A stretch of 11,595 bases of DNA, from positions 1 to 11,595 of the forward strand of contig SKKV01000008.1 of the NCBI GenBank assembly GCA_007123575.1, written 5' to 3'. Source of the DNA: Wenzhouxiangella sp. GTDB lineage: Bacteria; Pseudomonadota; Gammaproteobacteria; Xanthomonadales; Wenzhouxiangellaceae. The position numbers and the translations under genes are program-made. Below, in pieces: positions 1-6,528 of the stretch. The first letter of the stretch is position 1, and the number at the start of each line of letters is the position of its first letter. The notes below the pieces were generated by a model. That model was not told the DNA's origin. It saw nothing but the letters and a program-made list of their open reading frames with translations, and did not search any database.

Positions 1-1151
1 AGCAGCGCCGACGCTGGCAACTGCGGGACACGGATGGCAGGGTATACAGCAGCGACCTGCTGGTCCCCGCCCTGGGTGGGCTGTCGCGACCGAAAATCCC
101 GAACATTCCCGGGCTGGAAGATTTTTCAGGGAAAGTCGTTCATTCCCAGCAATGGCCGGACGATCTGGACCTGCAAGGGAAACGGGTGGCCGTGATTGGA
201 TGCGGCGCCTCCGCCATTCAGTTCGTGCCTCGCATCCAGCCCGAGGTTGAGCGCCTGGATCTTTACCAGCGCACGCCGCAGTGGATCCTGCCCAAGCCCG
301 ACAGCCCGATTCCCAACTGGAAGCAAAAACTCTATCGTGCCTTTCCGCCAGCCCGACTGCTGACCCGCTTGGGACTCTACCTGCTGCTGGAATCACGCCT
401 GCCGGCCTTCAACCGCTACCCCGCCCTGTCATGGCTGCACCGCCGCATGGCTGGCAGATACCTGGCTCGCCAGGTTTCCGACCCTGAACTGCGCAAGAAA
501 CTAAAGCCCAACTACGCCATGGGCTGCAAGCGTGTGCTGATGTCGAACGACTTCTATCCAGCGCTGACTCAAAACAATGTCGAAGTCATCACTGACGGCA
601 TCCAGGCCAGCGACAAGCAAGCCATCATCGACAACACCGGCCGGCGGCGCGAAATCGACGTCATTGTGCTGGCGACAGGCTTCCGAGCCACCGAACCCGT
701 CCCTGCGGGCCTGATTCAAGGTCGCGACGGGCTTGACCTGGCCGACTGCTGGCGACAGGGACCGGAAGCCTTCATGGGCACCAGCGTGCATGGCTTCCCC
801 AACCTTTTCATGCTGCTGGGCCCCAACACGGCCCTTGGGCACAACTCGGTGCTGCTGATGATCGAATCGCAGATCAACTACCTGCTATCCATGCTGCGCT
901 ACCGTGAGACGCTGGACGGCGCAGTGCTGGAGGTAAAGTCCGACGCCCAACAGGCCTGGAATAGCAAAGTGCAGCGCCGACTGAGCCGAACGGTCTGGAA
1001 TCGCGGCGGCTGTTCAAGCTGGTACCTGCACCCAGTCAGCGGGAAAAACGCCACTTTGTGGCCAGACCATACCTGGCGCTTCCGGCGGCTTTCTCGACAC
1101 TTTGACGCAGCCGCCTACGTTGGCGACAGCCGTCCGGGAGACGCTAGATGA
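1..1151 (+). CDS. Baeyer-Villiger-type flavin monooxygenase, 3' part
   Basis: The reading frame (codons from base 3) is open at the left edge, so this is the C-terminal part of a longer protein; the GTG at 186 is internal, not a start. About 45 residues in comes FSGKVVHSQQWP, an exact match to the Baeyer-Villiger monooxygenase fingerprint FxGxxxHxxxWP. It is followed by VIGCGASA, the glycine-rich turn of the NADPH-binding Rossmann fold. VLATGF and, near the end, ATLWPDHTWRFRR are also typical of this family. The family inserts one oxygen atom of O2 into ketones to give esters or lactones, using FAD and NADPH in the cytosol; the substrate here cannot be read. The N-terminal FAD-binding fold is off-window. 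The gene ends 128 bp before the next one and has no evident link to the signalling genes downstream. A related flavin-containing monooxygenase subgroup is the alternative, but the fingerprint favours the Baeyer-Villiger type. Confidence 0.9.
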   Translation, partial: QRRRWQLRDTDGRVYSSDLLVPALGGLSRPKIPNIPGLEDFSGKVVHSQQWPDDLDLQGKRVAVIGCGASAIQFVPRIQPEVERLDLYQRTPQWILPKPDSPIPNWKQKLYRAFPPARLLTRLGLYLLLESRLPAFNRYPALSWLHRRMAGRYLARQVSDPELRKKLKPNYAMGCKRVLMSNDFYPALTQNNVEVITDGIQASDKQAIIDNTGRRREIDVIVLATGFRATEPVPAGLIQGRDGLDLADCWRQGPEAFMGTSVHGFPNLFMLLGPNTALGHNSVLLMIESQINYLLSMLRYRETLDGAVLEVKSDAQQAWNSKVQRRLSRTVWNRGGCSSWYLHPVSGKNATLWPDHTWRFRRLSRHFDAAAYVGDSRPGDAR

Positions 1152-1206
1152 TTCTGCGCAGGCACGACGGGCATTGGCGAGAGGCTATTCAGTAGTGTGC
1201 CCTTGC

Positions 1207-1212
1207 TATATG
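1207..1212 (+). promoter_or_regulatory. Possible extended -10 element upstream of the EAL gene
   Basis: TGC followed by TATATG (1204-1212) resembles an extended -10 box and sits in the 128-bp gap after the monooxygenase gene. No good -35 hexamer lies 16-18 bp upstream, so this is only a weak candidate. Its main support is that the EAL gene otherwise lacks an obvious promoter. Confidence 0.2.
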
Positions 1213-1259
1213 CTAAAGCTTGCGCTGTATCGGCGCTGGGTCCGAAAGGGATTGAACCT

Positions 1260-1283
1260 ATGCCTTCTGCGGTCCGACCGTGA
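1260..1283 (+). CDS. Possible 7-codon leader peptide (MPSAVRP)
   Basis: An ATG at 1260 is preceded by a purine-rich AAAGGGA (about 1245-1251) at good Shine-Dalgarno spacing. It opens a 7-codon frame whose TGA (1281-1283) overlaps the GTG start of the phosphodiesterase gene as GTGA. The GTG itself has no convincing ribosome-binding site. The simplest reading is that ribosomes load at 1260, terminate, and restart at the GTG, so the leader sets translation of the large gene. There is no evidence that the peptide itself has a function. The alternatives are chance, or a small indel that has moved the true ATG out of frame. Confidence 0.35.
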   Translation: MPSAVRP

Positions 1284-2878
1284 CCAACATGACGAACCAA
1301 CCTAAATCCAGCCAGGCCTGGAGCCTGCTGGGTGCATTGTTGCTGATCAGTGCCGGCAGTGGGATCGGATGGGCAGGAGCTGGCTGGCTGCATGACCGGC
1401 AAATCCGTTCCGACATGCAACAATCGGCGCAGCGGGTACTCGATCGACTCGACGAAATCATTGACGAGGCAAACAGCGTCTTCGAGCAGCTTAACCGGCT
1501 GGAGTACAGCCACTGCAGCGATGACATGCTCCTCGACATGCGCACGCGCTTGTTCGAGGCCAGATTCATCAAGGATATCGGTGGCATTCGCAATCACAAT
1601 CTGCATTGCTCAACCGCATTGGGCCGCCTCCCGCAGCCGCTGGTATCGGGGCCGCCAGATCTCTCACTTCAAGGCGGCGTCGGATTGCGAACCGACCGCA
1701 GCGTGCTTGCGTCACCGGCAACAAGAACCATGGTGGTCGAGCATCGCTGGTTTAATGTGCTGGTAGATCCCAGGCAGGTAACCGACCTGACCACGAGCCC
1801 GGCGGGCGGTGAAATCTTCCTGCGCCCGCAAGATGATAATGCGCGTCCCTGGCACGCTTTTCACCATGCGGGGGCCCAGCGGCTAAAGCTGAATTTGGGC
1901 GGACAAAGCCGCGCGTTGACCTCAGTAGCCTGCAGCGACCAGACCGGGCTGTGTATCTTGCTGCATCATACTGGTCAGATTCGACAAGCGGCGCAGGTCG
2001 AGACCCAGTGGGTCATCACGAGTCTTGGCGGCGCGCTCGGCCTAGCGGCGTTCCTGGCCGGGCTGTTCGTCGTTCGCCAACGCCAAACACCTGAGTATGC
2101 GCTCAGACGCGCCATCAGGCTGGGCTTGATCCGGCCCGTTTACCAACCCATTCTCCGTCTGCCCGGACAAACCACTTTTGGCTTTGAAGCCTTGGCCCGC
2201 TGGAAAGATGAAGATGGGATGTCGCTGCCACCCGAACAATTCATCAGCCTGGCCGAGCAAACCGCTCAGATAGACCAGATCACGACGCTGATGATCACTC
2301 AGATCGGCATTGATCTGGGCGCCTGGCTTGCCGAGTCATCCGACCACCATATCGCCATCAACATCGCTCCAGCCGAGCTGGCCGGCCTGGACTTGGTGAG
2401 GAAGCTTGATCAGCACCTGATCAGTCGAGGTGTACAGCCACGCCAAATACTGCTTGAAATCACCGAACGCACCATGGTCAGCGAAGTGTCTGCCACCCAA
2501 GCCATCGAAGAACTTACCCAGCGGGGTTTTCGAGTCTTTGCCGATGACTTCGGCGTCGGCTACTGCGGGCTCGGCTACCTGAACGAGCTGCACATGCACG
2601 GCATCAAGATCAGCCAGACCTTCACCGCGGCCCTGGGCACCGATAGTCTGAAGGCAACCCTTGTACCCCGAATTATCGAAATGGCGCGAGATCTTGGCCT
2701 GGAGATCATTGTTGAGGGCGTGGAGACCCAAGCGCAGTGGGATGCCTTGCTGAACATGGGCCCGCTTCTCATTCAGGGCTGGCTTATCGAGCGTGAATTG
2801 CCGGCCGGCCAATTGTTGAAAAAGTACGACACCTTGCTGTCAAATGAATCTTTGGAGCGCATTGTTGCTAACGACTGA
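1280..2878 (+). CDS. CSS-motif EAL c-di-GMP phosphodiesterase
   Basis: This is an inner-membrane enzyme predicted to hydrolyse c-di-GMP to pGpG. The layout is TM1 at residues 14-36, a periplasmic CSS-type domain at about 37-243, TM2 at about 244-265, and a cytoplasmic EAL domain at about 275-515. The expected catalytic residues are present: E303 (EAL), N361, E393 (EITE), D422/D423 (ADDFG), K443, E479 (EGVE) and Q499, so activity is likely. C79 and C110 match the redox cysteine pair of CSS-domain phosphodiesterases such as E. coli PdeC, where a DsbA/DsbB-made disulfide tunes activity; the motif here reads CST rather than CSS. C218 and C225 could form a second pair. The start is GTG 1280, with ATG 1289 as the alternative; an in-frame stop at 1253 excludes anything longer. 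The 3' end overlaps the opposing gene by 11 bp. There is no GGDEF domain. Confidence 0.93.
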   Translation: MTNMTNQPKSSQAWSLLGALLLISAGSGIGWAGAGWLHDRQIRSDMQQSAQRVLDRLDEIIDEANSVFEQLNRLEYSHCSDDMLLDMRTRLFEARFIKDIGGIRNHNLHCSTALGRLPQPLVSGPPDLSLQGGVGLRTDRSVLASPATRTMVVEHRWFNVLVDPRQVTDLTTSPAGGEIFLRPQDDNARPWHAFHHAGAQRLKLNLGGQSRALTSVACSDQTGLCILLHHTGQIRQAAQVETQWVITSLGGALGLAAFLAGLFVVRQRQTPEYALRRAIRLGLIRPVYQPILRLPGQTTFGFEALARWKDEDGMSLPPEQFISLAEQTAQIDQITTLMITQIGIDLGAWLAESSDHHIAINIAPAELAGLDLVRKLDQHLISRGVQPRQILLEITERTMVSEVSATQAIEELTQRGFRVFADDFGVGYCGLGYLNELHMHGIKISQTFTAALGTDSLKATLVPRIIEMARDLGLEIIVEGVETQAQWDALLNMGPLLIQGWLIERELPAGQLLKKYDTLLSNESLERIVAND

Positions 2879-3668
2879 GCCTCCCCGGACTGGTCATGCA
2901 GCGGATAATGAAGGCTCTGGCCGCGGCGCTATCGGAAAAAATCACATCGTCGAAATCTTCCATCGCTCCACTCTCGACTAATGTGTCGCGCACCCGGGCA
3001 TTGATGGAACAAATCATCAGCTCCCCGCCCGATTCCGCCATTTCCTTGCGCAGCCCAGCAAGGGCCCGAAAAGCGTTGTCGCTTACCGCTTCTACATCGC
3101 TCAGATCAATGACCAGGTAGCCGACCCCATCTGCTGCTGCCTTGCGGCAAGCTTTGAGTTGCACGTGATAATAGGGTCCTGCCAGTGTTCCCTTCGGCGT
3201 GAACACCCGGGTATACCGGTCCACGTCAAACTGGACAAGGGTATTGGATGAGTCGGTCGAACTGCTTTGTTCTGTAGCTGGCAGACTATCGACATAAAAC
3301 ATCAGGGCAGCCCCCCCGAGACGCACCTCATCTCCATGATTCAAGACCTGGTCAGTTACCCTTGCCTGATTGACAAAACAGCCGTTGGTGCTGCCTAAAT
3401 CTCGCAACCGAACTTGCTCCCCCTCCCTGAGTAACATCGCATGCTTGCCGGAAACCGTTGAGTCGACAAGGACAAGATCGCAACTGCGTGAGCGACCCAG
3501 CTCCACCCCGGTATTGATCAGATTGACGAACCAGCAGCGAAGGTCCGACGTGTTCTGGAGCAAAAACCGGATAGAGCTCGCAGCACTACCCGAGTACCGC
3601 CTGCCAAGTCGCGCCTCCAGGCTGGTCAGCTCATGGCCAACAAAAGTACATTTGCTCTTGTTTTTCAA
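2868..3668 (-). CDS. FHA-STAS fusion protein (phosphothreonine reader)
   Basis: This is a soluble 266-residue protein with no signal peptide. The FHA domain (about 43-127) keeps the phosphopeptide-binding signature: G58-R59-S60, S73-G-K-H76 and S93-T-N95-G96. Such domains bind phosphothreonine peptides. After an S/T-rich linker (130-145), the C-terminal part (about 150-258) matches the STAS fold of anti-sigma-factor antagonists such as SpoIIAA and RsbV: YLVIDLSDVEAV, then GGELMICSINARV, then VESGAMEDFDDVIF. Where those proteins read D-S-(S/T)-G with a phosphorylated Ser, this one reads S196-D197-N198-A199, so Asp occupies the acceptor position. The likely start is TTG at 3668: an in-frame stop lies 9 bases further upstream and the next methionine is inside the FHA domain. 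No Shine-Dalgarno is visible. The gene follows the lipoprotein gene by 27 bp and is probably co-transcribed with it. Its likely upstream partner is the kinase encoded nearby; that pairing is inferred. Confidence 0.85.
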   Translation of the reverse strand: MKNKSKCTFVGHELTSLEARLGRRYSGSAASSIRFLLQNTSDLRCWFVNLINTGVELGRSRSCDLVLVDSTVSGKHAMLLREGEQVRLRDLGSTNGCFVNQARVTDQVLNHGDEVRLGGAALMFYVDSLPATEQSSSTDSSNTLVQFDVDRYTRVFTPKGTLAGPYYHVQLKACRKAAADGVGYLVIDLSDVEAVSDNAFRALAGLRKEMAESGGELMICSINARVRDTLVESGAMEDFDDVIFSDSAAARAFIIRCMTSPGRLSR

Positions 3669-3695
3669 GACTCGAAATCAAAAAAGCGCTACGCG

Positions 3696-5666
3696 TCAAT
3701 CCGGACGCAGGCCACTCCTAAGCGTCATCAGCCTCAGCTTGTCGTGAATCTCGCCGCGCGGCTGCCGCTTGTTGTCAATTAGCACCGCCGCCTTGGCACA
3801 TTCTTCAGCCGCTTCGACGAAATCTCCTTCACTGGCATGACGCTGACAGTTTTCAAAATAACGACGTTCCGGTTGCGCAAGAACCTCGACCAGATCTTCA
3901 GCCATGGCCAGCGCAACTTCGTCGACCAGCTCGCTGACTACTTCACCATCGGAAGGTAGATCTGCCATCTTGAACGGCTGACTGAATTCCCCCAGCTCAA
4001 TACCCTCGCTGGCTTCATCGACGAACTCTCTGCGACGGGTAATCGAATTTGTCCTCAGCACGTTCGCCGAGTCGGCTTCTACCAAACGGTACGAAACAGC
4101 GATAGATCCGGTCTTGCGGTGAATGGAGACCTCCAGGCTTATGTCCTCTTCAATCAATTCTTCTATCATCTGCGGCGGCGCATCCGGACCATCGGATCGA
4201 CGGCCTCTTTCAGCACGATACGCCTCGTAGGCGGGATTCGAAACCTGGCGGCGACCGGTAACGGCCCTTACCGTCCTGCGGCCAGAGCGATCTTCCTGGT
4301 CCACTCGCATTTCCAGGACACTGCCCTGAATCAGCAAATCAGCCGGCCGCAAGCCACTGTTTCTGTCCGCGCGCAAGGAATCCTGGTCTATCTCTCGCTC
4401 CCTCTGAATTTCTTCGAGATGCTCTCGTTCAACGATACGAACAGCATCGGGGATAGTTTCAAGCAGGAATCCGGCCACGGAAGAAGCGACTCTTGAGCCC
4501 ACATTGCGGGTTTGCCCGTCGCCGCGAATTGCCGGTGTACTCACCCATTGAATGGCCGAGTCCGTTACTCGTTCCGCTGCCTCACGTCGCAGACGATCGA
4601 GCGCGACAAAGTCCGGATCGAACTCCTCAAGCAGTAACAGGAACCCATATTCCGTGCCTTGCAGCCCCTGAGCGCCAGCAGAGGCAGCGAGCTCAAACAT
4701 CAGCTCGGCAAAGCCTCTTTCTGCATCCGTCACATTGAGGTCGCCACCCAGCCAGTGCTGCAGCTCGCGCATGTTCACGAGGCTTCGATACGCACGCTCG
4801 AACATCAAGCGGTTAAGCATGTCACGAATATTGGCCTGGTAATAGCCCGCCAGTAGCTCAATCGGTGTAATGAGTTTCGATCGTGCCCTCGGTGACCAAT
4901 CTCTAGCGCTGATCGATTCAAAAGTTTGCTCAGCGCTAGCAATATCGCCTCTCTCCAATGCACCGCTGAGCTTATTGGAAAGTTCGCCGGCTCTGGCCCG
5001 CTCGACCAGGGGTGTAACTGAAGCGTCATCAGGGCGCATTAGCGCGGCTGCTTCGAAATAACTCAGTGCAGTTGAAAAATCAAGAACCCCCATGCTGGAC
5101 CGCCCCGCAGTGACTAGCTGCTCAAAGACCTCGGACCGTCGCGCCTCGGCCGCCTCGAACTCAGCGTCAGAACCCGACAAGTCCACAATCTGCTGATTGA
5201 GACTCAGCCACTCCGCTGGTTGAGTTAATGGTCCCAGCCTAGCCAGGCGATGCCTCGCGTTATCGATCTCTATATTGGTCCGATCACGTTCCTGCGAGAG
5301 CTCACCTTCGACCATGTTCCAGACGCTGGTATCCCACTCACGCAGCTCTGCCACCTGGGGTGCGATTCGGTCCAATACCACCAATGGCACTGAGCCGCTT
5401 GCCAGCCGATGTTGCTCAAGGTCGGCTCGAATTTGCTCGGTTCTCAGATAAGCCAGTCGGGCTTCAAGGCGACTGACCATTGCGCGATAATTAGCCACAT
5501 TAGGCGACCCTGGGTCCGCAGCGATCTCGCCCTTGATCTCCTGCCTCAAGGCAAGACTGCTTTCAAAATCGTCGGCGCGGGCTACATCCGAATCGGTAAA
5601 GCGCGGCGGCGTCACCACGCAACCGGCAACCACAATCAACAAAACAAGAACGAACGATCTATGCAT
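3696..5666 (-). CDS. CsgG-like outer-membrane lipoprotein with helical repeats
   Basis: This is a 656-residue secreted lipoprotein. The signal peptide ends in the lipobox VAGC with the lipidated Cys at 16; Val follows, not Asp, which predicts outer-membrane sorting. Residues 25-180 are charged and helical, 186-260 look TPR-like (FSTALSYFEAAALMRPDD), and 601-632 form one further helical pair. The middle (about 390-545) resembles CsgG-family lipoproteins: RIVEREHLEEIQREREI, then ADLLIQGSV, then SYRLVEADSANVL. CsgG itself is the curli secretion pore, but it is under half this length, and no other curli gene is visible here, so a pore function is not established. The ATG at 5666 has a strong site, GAGGGGA, six to seven bases upstream. 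It is the first gene of the minus-strand unit, divergent from the phosphatase gene and 27 bp ahead of the FHA-STAS gene. The CsgG assignment is by motif only. Confidence 0.75.
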   Translation of the reverse strand: MHRSFVLVLLIVVAGCVVTPPRFTDSDVARADDFESSLALRQEIKGEIAADPGSPNVANYRAMVSRLEARLAYLRTEQIRADLEQHRLASGSVPLVVLDRIAPQVAELREWDTSVWNMVEGELSQERDRTNIEIDNARHRLARLGPLTQPAEWLSLNQQIVDLSGSDAEFEAAEARRSEVFEQLVTAGRSSMGVLDFSTALSYFEAAALMRPDDASVTPLVERARAGELSNKLSGALERGDIASAEQTFESISARDWSPRARSKLITPIELLAGYYQANIRDMLNRLMFERAYRSLVNMRELQHWLGGDLNVTDAERGFAELMFELAASAGAQGLQGTEYGFLLLLEEFDPDFVALDRLRREAAERVTDSAIQWVSTPAIRGDGQTRNVGSRVASSVAGFLLETIPDAVRIVEREHLEEIQREREIDQDSLRADRNSGLRPADLLIQGSVLEMRVDQEDRSGRRTVRAVTGRRQVSNPAYEAYRAERGRRSDGPDAPPQMIEELIEEDISLEVSIHRKTGSIAVSYRLVEADSANVLRTNSITRRREFVDEASEGIELGEFSQPFKMADLPSDGEVVSELVDEVALAMAEDLVEVLAQPERRYFENCQRHASEGDFVEAAEECAKAAVLIDNKRQPRGEIHDKLRLMTLRSGLRPD

Positions 5667-5672
5667 GAAAAT

Positions 5673-5679
5673 CCCCTCT
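5673..5679 (-). promoter_or_regulatory. Ribosome-binding site of the CsgG-like lipoprotein gene
   Basis: On the minus strand GAGGGGA precedes the ATG at 5666 by about six bases. It supports this start, which also gives a compact 16-residue lipoprotein signal peptide. Confidence 0.65.
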
Positions 5680-5687
5680 CAGTGACC

Positions 5688-5696
5688 TGCTATCAT
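5688..5696 (+). promoter_or_regulatory. Possible extended -10 promoter of the phosphatase-kinase operon
   Basis: TGC-TATCAT matches an extended -10 element (five of six bases of TATAAT plus the upstream TG). No -35 hexamer is evident, as can occur in extended -10 promoters. Transcription would begin near 5703 and give a leader of about 100 bases that includes the inverted repeat at 5726-5739. Assigned by eye only. Confidence 0.3.
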
Positions 5697-5725
5697 CTCC
5701 ACGTATGGTACCTCACTAGAGAAGC

Positions 5726-5739
5726 CGCTACCATTAGCG
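5726..5739. repeat. Inverted repeat in the divergent control region
   Basis: CGCTA-CCAT-TAGCG is a perfect 5-bp inverted repeat with a 4-base spacer. With a 2-base bulge it extends by three more pairs (GAA at 5721-5723 with TTC at 5740-5742). It lies midway between the divergent lipoprotein and phosphatase genes. It could be an operator for a dimeric regulator or a small hairpin in the leader; chance is also possible at this length. Confidence 0.35.
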
Positions 5740-5785
5740 TTCGGAAGGGCCGACTTTTCCGTTGAGCCCCGCTTTTGAAACGAAA

Positions 5786-5801
5786 CCTCCGAGGGGGGAG
5801 G
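5786..5801 (+). promoter_or_regulatory. Ribosome-binding site with a possible masking hairpin
   Basis: The phosphatase gene has a very strong purine tract, GAGGGGGGAGG at 5791-5801, just before ATG 5803. Immediately upstream, CCTCC (5786-5790) is an exact complement of GGAGG (5797-5801), with a 6-base loop. In the mRNA this would fold over the ribosome-binding site and could restrain translation of the coupled phosphatase-kinase pair. The site is visible; the regulatory role is inferred. Confidence 0.5.
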
Positions 5802-5802
5802 C

Positions 5803-6528
5803 ATGAAACTTTCAGGCGCATTCGCCACCGATCCGGGCCCCGCAAGAGCACACAACGAAGACGCCTGCTTGATCCTAAAAAGTCACGGCTGCTTTCTGCT
5901 TTCCGATGGAATGGGAGGCGGGCCGGACGGGCAACTGGCCAGCAAGATCGTTTGTACGGTGGCGGCCGAACAACTGAAGCGAGGCCTTGCGCTTGAAGCA
6001 GCGATTCTGGGTGCCCACAACGCCCTGCGCATGGATTGCACACGGCGGACTGGCGATACCCGATCTGGCGCCACCCTGGTGGCCCTGGTTATCACGGGCG
6101 AACGCTATCAATTGGCCTGGGTTGGCGATAGCCGCATCTATCGTCTTGATGACCGGCTAGTCCGCCTCACCGCCGATCATTCAGTTGTCGGAGGCTTGCT
6201 CGCCAGTGGCGCCATTTCTGCCGAAGAAGCTTTAAACCACCCTTACGTTAGCTCGCTGACCCAGGTGCTCGGCAAGACAGAACCTGCCGAACTTGAAATT
6301 GAAACGATGAGCGGTCGGGTTAATGTTGGGGAGCGATTCCTGCTTTGCTCGGACGGCCTGTATGGCAAGCTTGACAATACCGCCCTCTTCAACATCATGA
6401 GTCAGCGACTCTCGCCCTCGGAAACGACGCAACTGCTCGTTGCCGAGGCGCTGAAGCAGGACGCAGATGACAATGTTTCAGCCTTGATCGTGGACGTCCT
6501 CGAAGAACCTGGCCCGGCAGTCGAATGA
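5803..6528 (+). CDS. PP2C-family Ser/Thr protein phosphatase
   Basis: This 241-residue cytosolic metal-dependent phosphatase has the compact size of bacterial PP2C enzymes (PrpC, Stp and PppA types). It carries the family motifs in order: R15-x-H-N-E19-D20, SDGMGGG with D35 and G36, RSGAT at 88-91, AWVGDSR at 105-111, LTADHS at 122-127, HPYVSSLTQVLG at 146-157, LCSDGL with D184, and DDNVS with D223. The aspartates that hold the two Mg/Mn ions are all present, so it should be active. It is predicted to remove phosphate from Ser/Thr residues of the adjacent kinase and its substrates. The ATG follows a strong ribosome-binding site. The stop TGA overlaps the kinase ATG as ATGA, so the two proteins are probably made in a fixed ratio by coupled translation. 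There is no signal peptide or membrane segment. Confidence 0.95.
   Translation: MKLSGAFATDPGPARAHNEDACLILKSHGCFLLSDGMGGGPDGQLASKIVCTVAAEQLKRGLALEAAILGAHNALRMDCTRRTGDTRSGATLVALVITGERYQLAWVGDSRIYRLDDRLVRLTADHSVVGGLLASGAISAEEALNHPYVSSLTQVLGKTEPAELEIETMSGRVNVGERFLLCSDGLYGKLDNTALFNIMSQRLSPSETTQLLVAEALKQDADDNVSALIVDVLEEPGPAVE

Noticed and set aside
1102..1305. Open frame of 67 codons across the gap after the monooxygenase gene
   Set aside because: It overlaps the ends of two well-supported genes in another frame, has no recognisable motif and no ribosome site.
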